Source of the DNA: Lachnoclostridium sp.
GTDB lineage: Bacteria; Bacillota; Clostridia; Lachnospirales; Lachnospiraceae
Length of the DNA: 64,000 nt
NCBI GenBank assembly: GCA_021770065.1
Contig: JAETRR010000004.1
Span: 1-64,000, forward strand
Direction of reading: 5' to 3'
Below, one piece after another: positions 1-8,555 of the stretch. The position numbers were made by a program, and so were the translations under genes. How positions within the stretch are numbered: the first letter of the stretch is position 1; each line of letters begins with the position of its first letter. The notes under the pieces were generated by a model that was not told where the DNA came from, ran no database searches, and was given only the letters and a program-made list of their open reading frames with translations.

Positions 1-39
1 GCGAATTGCCGCAAGCCCGGTAAAGATGAAGTGAAATAA
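1..39 (+). CDS. C-terminal tail of an upstream gene (partial)
   Basis: Frame 1 from the window edge gives 12 sense codons ending GKDEVK and then two consecutive TAA stops, followed six bases later by a strong terminator hairpin. This fits the last codons of a plus-strand gene lying mostly outside the window. Too little is visible to name a product. Confidence 0.35.
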   Translation, partial: ANCRKPGKDEVK

Positions 40-44
40 TAAGA

Positions 45-88
45 CTGGAGCAAATCTGTTTCTATCATACAGGTTTGCTCCGGTTTTG
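45..88 (+). terminator. Rho-independent terminator of the gene left of the window
   Basis: A 14-bp stem with one G-T pair (45-58 with 70-83, arms CTGGAGCAAATCTG and CAGGTTTGCTCCGG), an 11-nt loop and a following TTTT make a textbook plus-strand terminator. It separates the off-window gene from the converging minus-strand gene at 105-761. Confidence 0.8.
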
Positions 89-104
89 TATAGGTACGGA
101 CTAT

Positions 105-761
105 CTACCGTTTACCTCTTTTATAGCCTTCTGGAACTTTTTTTGCCTCTATCCTATCCAGTTCTTCTATATTTTTATTATATACTATAGTTTCATTTTC
201 CTCTGTCCGGGCAATAGCTTTCTCAATAAACGGCTGTTCTTCACCGCTTTCTATTAAATCGGCCACATTATTCCTATAATAATCTTTTTTTTGCCCCATA
301 TCCCCGGGCGCTTTTTCATACCATGAAAAAAACAAACTATTTTTCACTATATCTTTTATTACTTCTTCTGCTTTTTCTTTTTCACTTTCAATTACTTCTG
401 CCGGATCATAAATTCCTCTTATACCACCTGCTGCTTCAAATATAGAGCTTAAAGTTTCCTGCGTAATTTCTTCTGTCTGTGAGTTCTTCGCAATATTTAT
501 CTTATTTTCAAAAATTCTACAGACAACAGACAACATCACAAGAATCATTAATCCCTTAACGCCAATCAAAGCCTTACGTGCTTTCTTCGCATATCTTTGA
601 GATGACCATCCAAAACTCCTTTTATCCTTTTCACTAACCGGAGCCGCTTCTTTATATTTAAAGAAAAACTCTTTTTCCTTTTTTTTAAAAAAACAAAACA
701 CACTCAAAACACATAAAAGGAGCAGTATCAGCAGCCAAAAAATAATTCTAATCCAGCTCAT
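105..761 (-). CDS. Hypothetical membrane protein
   Basis: A 218-residue protein of unknown function. An N-terminal hydrophobic helix (about residues 3-25) is followed by a Lys-rich stretch, a second hydrophobic helix (about 62-84) and a charged, Glu/Lys-rich soluble tail. I chose the ATG at 761 because AAGGAGGAG sits just upstream of it, whereas the longer frame start lies inside that ribosome binding site. It is 50 nt downstream of the 812-1285 gene and probably cotranscribed with it. No catalytic motif was recognised; an envelope role is only a guess from the topology. Confidence 0.6.
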   Translation of the reverse strand: MSWIRIIFWLLILLLLCVLSVFCFFKKKEKEFFFKYKEAAPVSEKDKRSFGWSSQRYAKKARKALIGVKGLMILVMLSVVCRIFENKINIAKNSQTEEITQETLSSIFEAAGGIRGIYDPAEVIESEKEKAEEVIKDIVKNSLFFSWYEKAPGDMGQKKDYYRNNVADLIESGEEQPFIEKAIARTEENETIVYNKNIEELDRIEAKKVPEGYKRGKR

Positions 762-811
762 AACTCCTCCTTTTCGCAACGCTTTATCTATATTGCATTT
801 TTTAATTCTCT

Positions 812-1285
812 TTATCTATGAAGCATATGGATACTTTGTATATACCTTTCAGATTCCGTAACCTCAATAACTCCTTCTATTTTATCTCCAGTTAATTCCA
901 ATAGATAATATGCCATCTTTTCCTGTGAAGCATTTATATACTGAATGCAGAAAAAAACATGGGGATTAAATGAAACCTCCTTCAGTTTTGAATTTTCACA
1001 AATTTCCTGCGCCATCTTTTCACAATCCGGGTAATCCTTTTTCAATAATAAAAAGCATCCATTCAACTCATCATCATATTCTTCTACCGGCTTTACAACT
1101 TCATCCCACGAAAGTGTTACTTCCGTTTCCTCGGTTTTTACTATTACTATATACAAAAATGAAAATGTTCCTTTTGTAATATCTATAACATCATTGGTAT
1201 TTTCCAGATATATTTTATAATAATTTTCTCCGCCTACTGAAATCTCTCCTTCATTCTTTGCTGAAAAAAACGGATGAAGGCTCAT
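812..1285 (-). CDS. Hypothetical soluble protein, 157 aa
   Basis: No signal peptide or membrane helix is seen. The protein is acidic, with mixed hydrophobic and charged segments and a Cys-containing middle (DYPDCEKMAQEICEN). I do not recognise the family. Its ATG overlaps the TGA stop of a 16-codon ORF (ATGA, 1282-1285) and has only a weak ribosome binding site of its own, so translation is probably coupled to that ORF. It lies between the winged-helix protein at 1422 and the membrane protein at 105, which may form one small functional group. Confidence 0.55.
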   Translation of the reverse strand: MSLHPFFSAKNEGEISVGGENYYKIYLENTNDVIDITKGTFSFLYIVIVKTEETEVTLSWDEVVKPVEEYDDELNGCFLLLKKDYPDCEKMAQEICENSKLKEVSFNPHVFFCIQYINASQEKMAYYLLELTGDKIEGVIEVTESERYIQSIHMLHR

Positions 1286-1332
1286 TTCTTTCTCTTGCGC
1301 AATTTATTTTTAAAATCTTCTTTACCTCCCAT
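1282..1332 (-). CDS. Tiny basic ORF (16 aa), possible leader peptide
   Basis: ATG at 1332 follows a strong GGAGG-AATAG ribosome binding site and encodes MGGKEDFKNKLRKRKK, ending in a TGA that overlaps the next gene's ATG. The Lys/Arg-rich sequence, strong site and 4-nt overlap argue for real translation, either as a leader that couples translation of 812-1285 or as a very small protein. Chance cannot be excluded at this length. Confidence 0.35.
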   Translation of the reverse strand: MGGKEDFKNKLRKRKK

Positions 1333-1354
1333 CTATTCCTCCATGACGCAAAAA

Positions 1355-1379
1355 GAAGGTCTCTATTGCAGACACCTTC
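1355..1379 (-). terminator. Terminator after the 1422-2414 gene
   Basis: On the minus strand the stem GAAGGTGTCT / AGAGACCTTC (one mismatch, 5-nt loop) is followed by TTTTTGCG. It sits about 45 nt past the stop of the winged-helix gene and upstream of the next small operon. Confidence 0.6.
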
Positions 1380-1421
1380 CCCTTTAATATTTAATGTCTG
1401 CATGCTCACACTCTAAGAATC

Positions 1422-2414
1422 TCAACAGTCCTTTCCTCCGCATGATATACTGTCAGACAAAACCTTGTATTTTTCCGCCACATAGAACGCCAGCTGTTTT
1501 CCCATATCTTCCCGAATCCATTCGCCTGCCAGTTCCTCTTTCCTCAAGTGTCGAAATGAAGCTCTCAAAATATCTGCCAGAATCTTATTCTGTATTTCTT
1601 CCAGATACTCTTCTGCTCCCTGTAAAGAAACCTCTATGGCATCTGCCATTTTTGTTCCTGCTTTCACATCCTGGAACATCTGATCAACCATTTGATAAAC
1701 TTCCTCACAGTTCTGTTCTGTCCACCGATTTAAAATGTCAAAAACTGTTCCCTTATGATTCTTATATTCTATTTTCACATATGAAACAATTCCCTGCCGC
1801 AGCTCCTTATCTGCTATCAGTAAGCTTAATAAATTCTCCGCTTTTTCCGTCTCTCTATAATAAAAATCACTATATTCCCTTAAAAACTCGTATACCAGCT
1901 CGTCACTGTCTTTTCTTTCTTCAGAAATACCAGCTTCTTCTGATAAAAGCTTTGCAAAACATTCGTTCCATTTACCTTGATTACTTTCTTTATAATCATT
2001 CAAAAGCTTCCATATATTGCATACATCTTCCTTATTCTGCTCTGAGTCCCACAGCCTGGATAAAATTTCTGTTTCTACATATTTTTTTCCATCTTCCGTT
2101 AAGGAATAATATTTAAATTTTCCGGCCGGGATTTCCCTCAATGGTTTCGGATCTATATCATTTACTTTTTTCACTGTCGCATTCAGCCCGCTGGCCGAAA
2201 CTCCTAAGCGATTTGAAAGATACAGATGAGAGAGCCGATCCGTAAAATATACTTCCGCCAGTATTTGATTTTTGTATTTCTGCTTAACCTGCATGAAAGC
2301 AGCTTCTTCTTCCATAACAGCTTTTTTCTGCTCACTTGCATTAGAAGACAAAACAAACAAATCGGACGCTCCATTATTACCAGAATAACTTGTTTGAAGT
2401 ATATTCTTACCCAT
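1422..2414 (-). CDS. Winged-helix domain protein of unknown function
   Basis: A 330-residue protein. The region around residues 45-115 (ILAEVYFTDRLSHLYLSNRL, then LGVSASGLNATVKKV and a KYYSLTEDGKKYVETEIL wing) looks like a MarR/ArsR-type winged-helix DNA-binding fold. The rest is helical and acidic, without a known motif. The ATG at 2414 is preferred over an upstream GTG because GGGGTGGATAGG precedes it. It has its own sigma-A-type promoter at 2445-2473 and a terminator at 1355-1379, so it is transcribed separately from the glycan operon. It could regulate neighbouring genes, but that is inference. Confidence 0.55.
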   Translation of the reverse strand: MGKNILQTSYSGNNGASDLFVLSSNASEQKKAVMEEEAAFMQVKQKYKNQILAEVYFTDRLSHLYLSNRLGVSASGLNATVKKVNDIDPKPLREIPAGKFKYYSLTEDGKKYVETEILSRLWDSEQNKEDVCNIWKLLNDYKESNQGKWNECFAKLLSEEAGISEERKDSDELVYEFLREYSDFYYRETEKAENLLSLLIADKELRQGIVSYVKIEYKNHKGTVFDILNRWTEQNCEEVYQMVDQMFQDVKAGTKMADAIEVSLQGAEEYLEEIQNKILADILRASFRHLRKEELAGEWIREDMGKQLAFYVAEKYKVLSDSISCGGKDC

Positions 2415-2444
2415 CCTATCCACCCCTGCCTTTAAATGATATTT

Positions 2445-2473
2445 ATTCTATCACTATCAGTTTATTTTTTCAA
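2445..2473 (-). promoter_or_regulatory. Promoter of the winged-helix gene
   Basis: The minus strand reads TTGAAA (2473-2468), a 17-bp spacer and TAGAAT (2450-2445), a near-consensus vegetative promoter about 30 nt upstream of the ATG at 2414. The rest of the AT-rich gap up to 2731 holds nothing convincing. Confidence 0.65.
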
Positions 2474-2731
2474 TAGAAAATGAACAATATTATTAATTTT
2501 TAAGTCGAAGATTCAAAAACTTGAACTTTCATAATTCAGTTAGTTCATTTTTATAAAATCATATTGTCTCAATACCGATTTTCCGTTTGCTGTTACATAA
2601 TAGAGGATAATAACTATTGGGTAGATTCCGGCATAAAAGCGGTGTTGATTGCGCCGAACGGCGTTAAAATGAATTGGCTGGAAACGGCAGCAGAGAATAT
2701 AAAGTGCCGTTCAGAAGATGATTCTTTAAAA

Positions 2732-2771
2732 CCTGCAGGGGAGTTCCTTTCATTTCCGCCTCCCCTGCAGG
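2732..2771 (-). terminator. Terminator at the end of the long glycan operon
   Basis: A perfect 12-bp inverted repeat (CCTGCAGGGGAG / CTCCCCTGCAGG, 16-nt loop) is followed on the minus strand by TTTTAAAG. It sits 12 nt beyond the stop codon at 2784 and marks the 3' end of the minus-strand unit that begins near 29.3 kb. Confidence 0.85.
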
Positions 2772-2783
2772 CAAAAATACTGT

Positions 2784-4415
2784 CTATTCTCCACTGTTCC
2801 CATTAAGAACCAGGATCATAAAAAGCAGTAAAAATAAGTTCATTAAATTCAGCGGCCAGAAGTATCGAAACTCTGACCATCCCGTAGATAATAAAAGGCT
2901 GATAATATGGCCCGCAATCGGCGCTGATATAAGCAGATATTTTTTATAACCCGCGCTCCATACCATCGTTAAAATTGCTGCCAGACCAAGTAAAGTAAAA
3001 ACGCCGCATCTCCATTGAAGCGCAGCAATCCATTGGGTATCTGCAGTATACGCGGTAAAGCGCCCCATTGCATTATAAAAGCTATTATATACTCTTTTAG
3101 GATAATATTGATTCCATTCGCTTTGTTTCTCAATTGTCCCTGTACGATTTACACAGCCCAAAACAGCATCTTCGCCAGGGAATATATTCCATAAAGCATC
3201 TTCGCGTGCCACTGCTGCCCTGGCCATAGATACCGGATTCCTAATAAATGTATCTAAATAGCTTATAATAAATTCCACTGGCTGAACATCCAAATCGTAA
3301 GACTGCCTTGCCCAGGTAGGTGTATATTCATACTCTGCAGTATTATAGGAAGTCATAACATTTATCATCTGTAAGGTCTTTTCCGATACCTCTCCTCCGG
3401 CATAATACGCGCCGAGAATATCCTGGCTCAATCCAATATAAATTCCATGCTTTCCTGCATCTTCAATTTCAAAACAACTATAAACCGGACCTTTTATCGT
3501 AAATATCGCCAGCACAGCCGCTGCCAGAGTCATCCACATTTTCTTGTTCTGCTTTAAAAAAAACATCATGGATACGGCTATGATCAGGAATGAAACCATA
3601 CCGTTTTTACGATAAAAGAATATTCCTAAAAGAGAGACAAATAATTCTATATAGATAAACCATTTTCTTTTATACTTATTAAAATCAAGTGCCAGTTTCC
3701 CCAGAAGAATAACACTCCACAATAATGAAAGCGTATACGGTATATCCTTCCATATTGTATTTAAATAGAGAAAATTCCCTGCACATATTCCGGAAAGAAA
3801 TGCGATTGTCAAAAGAAATATCTGATTCAGGCCTCTTTCACGAAGATATAACAGGCCTTCTATCACAACATAGCACCAGAAAAAATATTGTACCAGAATC
3901 ACTGCATAAGTTGAATCCCAAAATGATAAAATCACCCTCAGCACCATACAGTAAAAAGCCGGATGCCAGTCAAACATTCCTCTTAAATGACGGGCATTTG
4001 TAACCATGCAGGTAAGTGTATCCGAACTTGAAATACCCGGATTATTGGCATACAAATTGAAACCTGCCGGCAGCAGCAGGAAAATAACACATATAAAAAC
4101 AAATTTAAAATTACTGTACTTTATATCTGTTTTCGTGAGCAGCCCTTTGCTTAAATGTCTGTATAAATATATTATCGTATCCATTACCGGAACAAACCAT
4201 ATAGCTGTAATAATAAATACAAACAGACCATCCGGGGTAATTTCCAGATTTAACGGGTAAACCAGAATTCTCTGCCCTGCCAGACTAAACGAACCATATA
4301 AATATAATAAAACCAATCCTGTTTTCTTTCCATATGTATTAGTCAGTTTTCTAATCTCTGCCCTTTTTTCTCTCCATTTCCACGCACTGCATATAGATAT
4401 AATGTAAAAGATCAC
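2784..4415 (-). CDS. Polytopic membrane protein, GT-C-like; 3' part of a phase-split gene
   Basis: 543 codons with about 12 hydrophobic segments; a long loop after the first few helices contains SSDTLTCMVTNARHL and FDWHPAFYC, reminiscent of GT-C (polyprenyl-phosphate sugar dependent) glycosyltransferases. The apparent start is a GTG at 4415 with no ribosome binding site. In the same frame the sequence is open upstream through a further helix (IIIISELFLCQILLYSG) to the G tract at 4516-4526, where one extra G or two fewer would join it to the 4493-5164 frame as a single 793-codon gene. I therefore read it as the C-terminal part of that gene, untranslated or weakly translated in the present state. 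A role in decorating or ligating the glycan is inferred. Confidence 0.6.
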   Translation of the reverse strand: MIFYIISICSAWKWREKRAEIRKLTNTYGKKTGLVLLYLYGSFSLAGQRILVYPLNLEITPDGLFVFIITAIWFVPVMDTIIYLYRHLSKGLLTKTDIKYSNFKFVFICVIFLLLPAGFNLYANNPGISSSDTLTCMVTNARHLRGMFDWHPAFYCMVLRVILSFWDSTYAVILVQYFFWCYVVIEGLLYLRERGLNQIFLLTIAFLSGICAGNFLYLNTIWKDIPYTLSLLWSVILLGKLALDFNKYKRKWFIYIELFVSLLGIFFYRKNGMVSFLIIAVSMMFFLKQNKKMWMTLAAAVLAIFTIKGPVYSCFEIEDAGKHGIYIGLSQDILGAYYAGGEVSEKTLQMINVMTSYNTAEYEYTPTWARQSYDLDVQPVEFIISYLDTFIRNPVSMARAAVAREDALWNIFPGEDAVLGCVNRTGTIEKQSEWNQYYPKRVYNSFYNAMGRFTAYTADTQWIAALQWRCGVFTLLGLAAILTMVWSAGYKKYLLISAPIAGHIISLLLSTGWSEFRYFWPLNLMNLFLLLFMILVLNGNSGE

Positions 4416-4492
4416 TTTAGTCGGTTCTTGAAACTCTATTCTTCCGGAATAAAGCAGAATCTGACAAAGAAATAATTCAGATATGATGATTA

Positions 4493-5164
4493 TTACTTCT
4501 GTATTTCTACCATTACCCCCCCCCCCACTACTTTTCCGGGACTTTTACAGATAGATTCAAAATAATACAAAATTATCGCTGCTATAAAAAGCCAGATTAA
4601 GCAGACGGCTATATTCATCAGTTTGTCAATTATTACTGGTTCCCTCATATAGCCGAATTTCACTGCTGCCTGGCCATCCAGCTGTTTTCCGGCCGCATAG
4701 CTTACAACAGCTTCCAAAGATACATTATCCCCTTCTGTCAGCAGCATTGTCGGAATCTGCGTGAAATCTCTGGCATCAAAACTGATTTTATACTCCTTTC
4801 CCGGCACTGCCGGTAAATTAATATAGACTTTCTTCCACTTGCAATTGGTGATATTTTCTGCAGATATCTTTGCCTGATAAAGAAGTGCATCTTCCGCCTG
4901 TATCGTTAAAACAATGGTTCCACTCTCTTCCTCCGGAATCCCATTCATAGCAAACTCAATACTGTTTAAACATTTTTCGCCATTTAACAAAAATGTCTGG
5001 GAAACATTTCTGCATGGAATTTCTTTCGCATCATCCAGAATAATGTCTTTAGACGTATAATATTCTTTCTCTATTTCGCCGTTTAGGATGTACACGATTC
5101 TTATAAATATGAACGCCGCAAAAACAGTAAATACAATTTTCTTCCATTTTGGAAATAATTTCAC
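4493..5164 (-). CDS. Membrane-anchored beta-domain protein; 5' part of a phase-split gene
   Basis: 223 codons: a transmembrane helix at about 9-27, an extracytoplasmic region rich in beta-type segments (roughly 30-180, including GTIVLTIQAEDALLYQAKIS and a YKISFDA strand), and a second helix (LMNIAVCLIWLFIAAIILYY). Just after it the frame runs through eleven Gs (KVVGGGV) and stops six codons later. The gene starts 20 nt after the pseG stop in the same operon. As it stands the product would be a truncated two-helix protein; with 12 or 9 Gs it continues into the 2784-4415 frame. With 10 Gs it stops at once (TAA). Confidence 0.65.
   Translation of the reverse strand: MKLFPKWKKIVFTVFAAFIFIRIVYILNGEIEKEYYTSKDIILDDAKEIPCRNVSQTFLLNGEKCLNSIEFAMNGIPEEESGTIVLTIQAEDALLYQAKISAENITNCKWKKVYINLPAVPGKEYKISFDARDFTQIPTMLLTEGDNVSLEAVVSYAAGKQLDGQAAVKFGYMREPVIIDKLMNIAVCLIWLFIAAIILYYFESICKSPGKVVGGGVMVEIQK
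4516..4526 (-). repeat. Homopolymeric G11 tract (candidate slipped-strand switch)
   Basis: Eleven consecutive Cs on the plus strand, so Gs in the coding strand, lie inside the 4493-5164 frame. Tracts of this length slip at high rates during replication. Each length gives a defined outcome: 11 G stops after MVEIQK, 10 G stops immediately, 9 or 12 G fuses the two frames. Homopolymer miscalling by the sequencer is the alternative explanation. Confidence 0.8.
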
Positions 5165-5184
5165 GGTTCTTTCCTCACTACAAA

Positions 5185-6231
5185 TTATTCACTATATGCT
5201 TGTACTATTTCAGAAAACTTTCTTCCATGAATTTGAGATTCTTCAACAACTGCTTCTATTTCCTTCACAACCCGCAAAGAACCTTGTGCATCCACCAGTT
5301 TCTGCAATTTTTTCACTAACTCTTCACGCATCTCAATATTCTCTTGGAAATATTGGATCTCCTTTATCAAGCGCTCTTTTTTTACGGATGTATATGTCCC
5401 AAGATATCGGATAAGGTTTTCCTGTTCCATCGCTGTAATCTGAGAAATCTGATTCTCGGCATAGGCAAATACAACAGCAGGAATTCCGCATGCTGCCAGT
5501 TCATACAAAGTAGATCCCCCTGCTGCCACGGCTATATCACAATTCATCATAATCTCAGACATCTTATCCGGATTTTTATACAAACAAACGTCTGCACAAT
5601 CCGTGATTCTGCTTCCCCAAATATTATTATCAAAGCCGCTTCCTACAATCACATGATATCTTAATCCTGCAAATTCTTTCTCTTCTATTAATATCTGCAG
5701 AATTTTTTCAGTCATATGAAACGGATCCGAATTCCCGGTTGTAATCAGAATATTGTTTACTTTTCTGCCTGTTTTTCTCCTGGGTACATGAAAAAATTCC
5801 TTTCGTAAAAGATTGTACCTAAGACCCAGCAGCAATTTTGCGTCTTGCAGTGCTTCATAGTTCATATTAAGTGCGGAGGCCGTACCATTTACTATCACAT
5901 CAACCGGATACTTAAAAGCGTTCAAATCATCAATGTAAACCAGACATTTCGTACGTTCTTTTAGTTTTTCAAAGAATTCCCTTGAAACCTCATAACTGTC
6001 TATCACAATGACATCTGCCGGAAAATCCTTTGTGTCTTTCCATTCACCTGCTTTTTCCCAATTTAAAACATCAAAACCTTTCCCTTTTATGATTTCTGCG
6101 CCCGGCGGATATTTGCTATAAAAAGAAACCGAATGACCACTGTTTCTAAATGCTTCAGCCAGTGAAAGTGCACGCATTACATGCCCCATACCTGTCTCCG
6201 TATTTCCATGTGCAATCATATAAACTTCCAT
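5185..6231 (-). CDS. pseG: PseG-type UDP-sugar hydrolase (nonulosonic acid pathway)
   Basis: Predicted to remove UDP from UDP-2,4-diacetamido-trideoxyhexose, giving the free sugar that PseI condenses with phosphoenolpyruvate in the cytoplasm. The 348 residues have the two-Rossmann GT-B layout: an N-terminal glycine loop with the catalytic histidine (TGMGHVMRALSLA, about residues 13-25) and a C-terminal nucleotide site (VAAGGSTLYELAACGIP). Length fits PseG/SpsG. Unusually, it sits near the 3' end of the operon, ten genes away from pseB. Family assignment is strong; whether the sugar is of the altro or another configuration cannot be read here. Confidence 0.85.
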   Translation of the reverse strand: MEVYMIAHGNTETGMGHVMRALSLAEAFRNSGHSVSFYSKYPPGAEIIKGKGFDVLNWEKAGEWKDTKDFPADVIVIDSYEVSREFFEKLKERTKCLVYIDDLNAFKYPVDVIVNGTASALNMNYEALQDAKLLLGLRYNLLRKEFFHVPRRKTGRKVNNILITTGNSDPFHMTEKILQILIEEKEFAGLRYHVIVGSGFDNNIWGSRITDCADVCLYKNPDKMSEIMMNCDIAVAAGGSTLYELAACGIPAVVFAYAENQISQITAMEQENLIRYLGTYTSVKKERLIKEIQYFQENIEMREELVKKLQKLVDAQGSLRVVKEIEAVVEESQIHGRKFSEIVQAYSE

Positions 6232-6300
6232 ACTTTATTTCTGTCTCTTTCCTTTTTTGCTGTCGGAATTTCATATCCCCTTTGTTCTTTTCTTCTGCTC

Positions 6301-6984
6301 TTATTTAATAACTTCCCGAAGCAGTTGAAACGCCTCTGCCATCTCAACTCCGACATTAGAGCCCCTGTACCGTCCCAGAGCCCTTAACGCCTCCGGACTT
6401 CTCGGATGCGGATACAAAGTGCTCTCTGTCCGGTAGCAGGCCATCCCCCTTATCTTTGCCTCCAGGGTATCCGTCACATCAAAAAACACGTTGGGACAGA
6501 ACGGCTCATTATACCTGTAATTCCACTCTGTGGATGACGGCGTCTCAAATGCATAGATCCGCTCCACACAGTAATCCCCCACAGGGCGACAGGCCGTCAG
6601 AACTGCCTCGCAGGTTCTCTGGTGATCTATATTCAGATCCCCATGATGGTGCGTGAATACTGTATCCGGGCGGTACTTCTCCACAAAGCCGCTTACTGCT
6701 TTTACGATATCCAGCAGATCCGCTTCATCCATCCGGTTATCCGGAAATCCGCAGAATTCAATGTCCGTATAGCCTGCCTCGCGGGCTGCCGCACGGGCAT
6801 CCTTTTTAAGCTCTTCCAGCTCCGACTGCTCTGTATCTTCCCTTCTGTCCCCCCGGGATGTCAGCCCCTCTGCCAGAATCACTGCCCGGACACAGGCCCC
6901 TTCATCCGCAAGGCGGCGCACCGTTCCCCCGACTCCCAGCAGCTCATCATCCGGATGGGCTGCAACTACCAGCACGTTTTTCAT
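6301..6984 (-). CDS. PIG-L family (LmbE-like) deacetylase
   Basis: A 227-residue zinc-dependent N-deacetylase fold: AHPDDELLGVGG near the N terminus supplies the metal-binding His-Asp pair, and HHHGDLNIDHQ in the middle supplies the third ligand. Known members deacetylate GlcNAc-type sugars or related amides. Inside a nonulosonate cassette the likely substrate is an N-acetyl group of the diamino sugar or of the finished nonulosonate, which would expose an amine. Its start is 14 nt past the BCCT gene's stop, so the two are closely coupled. Its base composition is GC-richer than the genes above 11.2 kb. Substrate is inference. Confidence 0.8.
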   Translation of the reverse strand: MKNVLVVAAHPDDELLGVGGTVRRLADEGACVRAVILAEGLTSRGDRREDTEQSELEELKKDARAAAREAGYTDIEFCGFPDNRMDEADLLDIVKAVSGFVEKYRPDTVFTHHHGDLNIDHQRTCEAVLTACRPVGDYCVERIYAFETPSSTEWNYRYNEPFCPNVFFDVTDTLEAKIRGMACYRTESTLYPHPRSPEALRALGRYRGSNVGVEMAEAFQLLREVIK

Positions 6985-6997
6985 TCCTGTCTCCTTC

Positions 6998-8497
6998 TTA
7001 CACTTTTTCCCGTCTCAGTTCCCTGGCCAGAGAAATGCATGCGCCTATCATAATAAACATAAACGGAAATGCCGCCGCAATTGATATGGTCTGCAGCGGC
7101 TTTAAACCTCCCGCAATAAGCAGGCCCACTGCCAGGCATGACTGGACGAGCCCCCATATAACTTTTTTCAAGGTGGGCGGATTCATCTCTCCCTCAGAGG
7201 AAAGCATCGCCAGCACAAAGGTCCCCGAATCTGCCGACGTAATAAAAAAGGTGCACAGCAGCACAATTACAAGCACACATAAAACAGTCCCCAGCGGATA
7301 ACGGCCGAGCACTGTAAACAGGCCGGATTCGGGTACTGCGGCAGCCTGCTGTAATTCCTCCGCGGACAGCACCCCGGCTGTCCCGAGATGGAGCCCCATG
7401 GATCCGAAAACCGCAAACCAGACCACGGAAGCCAGGGTGGGCGCCCCCACAACGCCGAGCACGAACTCCCGGATCGTCCTTCCCTTTGATATCCTGGCTA
7501 TAAAGATGCCCACGAAGGGGGCCCATGCAATCCACCATGCCCAGTAGAACACCCTCCAGGCTTTTACCCAGGAAGCGTCGCCATAGGCCGGTACTGCCAG
7601 GCTGTCCCGGAAAAACCCGCCCAGATAACCGCCGATCCCGTTTACCAGATTATTTAATATTTCAATTTTCGGGCCCACAATAAATGCAGCCGTCATGAGA
7701 ATAACCGCAAGGTACACATTGAAATCAGACAGGCGTTTCACGCCTTTTTCTATGCCCGATACAGCCGACCACATGAAAACCGCTGTTACAGCAGCAATGA
7801 TAATGATCTGGACCATCAGGGTATCCGGCAGGCCGAACATGGTATTCAGGCCGCTGCTGATCTGGAGCACTCCCAGTCCCAGGGAAGTGACAATGCCTGC
7901 CACACTGGCAAAAGCCGCCAGGATATCCGCCGTTTTTCCAATCCATCCCTTCGTTCTTTTCTGCCCGATCAGGCCTTCCAGCGTGGAGCTCATCAGCCCG
8001 GGCCGCCCCTTCCGGAACTGGAAGTATGCCAGCGACAGCCCCACCACCGCATAATTGGCCCACGGGTGGATGCCCCAGTGCATAAAGGAAGCCCTGACGG
8101 CAAACTCTGCCGCCTCGGCGGAACCCGGCTCTATCCCTGCCATGGGATTCATATAGTGCGAAACAGGCTCTGATATCCCCCAGAACACAAGCCCCACCCC
8201 CATGCCCGCACAGAACAGCATGGCAAACCAGGAAAAGGTGCTGTATTCCGGCCTGGAATCATCCGGCCCCAGCCGCAGGTTCCCGTATTTTGTGCATGCA
8301 GTTCCCAGTACAAACAGAACAAACAAAAGCATCACGATAAGATACATCCATGCAAAATTTTCTGTAATGCCGGTAAACAGCCTGCCTGAAAGCTCACTGA
8401 ACTGTCTGCCGAAACAGACAGCAGAAAAGGCCAGCCCCAGGGATATGGTTAATGAAATAATAAATACCGGATTGTAATTTTTTTTATTCTTTGACAT
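6998..8497 (-). CDS. BCCT family transporter (betaine/carnitine/choline type)
   Basis: 499 residues with about 12 hydrophobic segments and the family signature in the eighth-helix region (RVFYWAWWIAWAPFVG), plus the conserved FCAGMGVGLVFWGISEPVSHY near residue 90. BCCT proteins import quaternary ammonium compounds such as glycine betaine, choline, carnitine or ectoine, coupled to Na+ or H+ or by exchange. Its place between a PIG-L deacetylase and an ATP-grasp ligase in a glycan operon is unusual: osmoprotection does not explain it, and supply of a small acid for attachment to the sugar would. That role is inferred; the family call is firm. Confidence 0.88.
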   Translation of the reverse strand: MSKNKKNYNPVFIISLTISLGLAFSAVCFGRQFSELSGRLFTGITENFAWMYLIVMLLFVLFVLGTACTKYGNLRLGPDDSRPEYSTFSWFAMLFCAGMGVGLVFWGISEPVSHYMNPMAGIEPGSAEAAEFAVRASFMHWGIHPWANYAVVGLSLAYFQFRKGRPGLMSSTLEGLIGQKRTKGWIGKTADILAAFASVAGIVTSLGLGVLQISSGLNTMFGLPDTLMVQIIIIAAVTAVFMWSAVSGIEKGVKRLSDFNVYLAVILMTAAFIVGPKIEILNNLVNGIGGYLGGFFRDSLAVPAYGDASWVKAWRVFYWAWWIAWAPFVGIFIARISKGRTIREFVLGVVGAPTLASVVWFAVFGSMGLHLGTAGVLSAEELQQAAAVPESGLFTVLGRYPLGTVLCVLVIVLLCTFFITSADSGTFVLAMLSSEGEMNPPTLKKVIWGLVQSCLAVGLLIAGGLKPLQTISIAAAFPFMFIMIGACISLARELRREKV

Positions 8498-8555
8498 TTT
8501 TCTTCTTTCTCCAATTTATCTGCCTGCCGTCCTTCCTGATGTCCGTATCGGAATG

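Noticed and set aside
2564..2806. 80-codon plus-strand reading frame left of the glycan operon terminator
   Set aside because: No ribosome binding site or recognisable domain, it contains the operon terminator stem and it overlaps the end of a convincing minus-strand gene.
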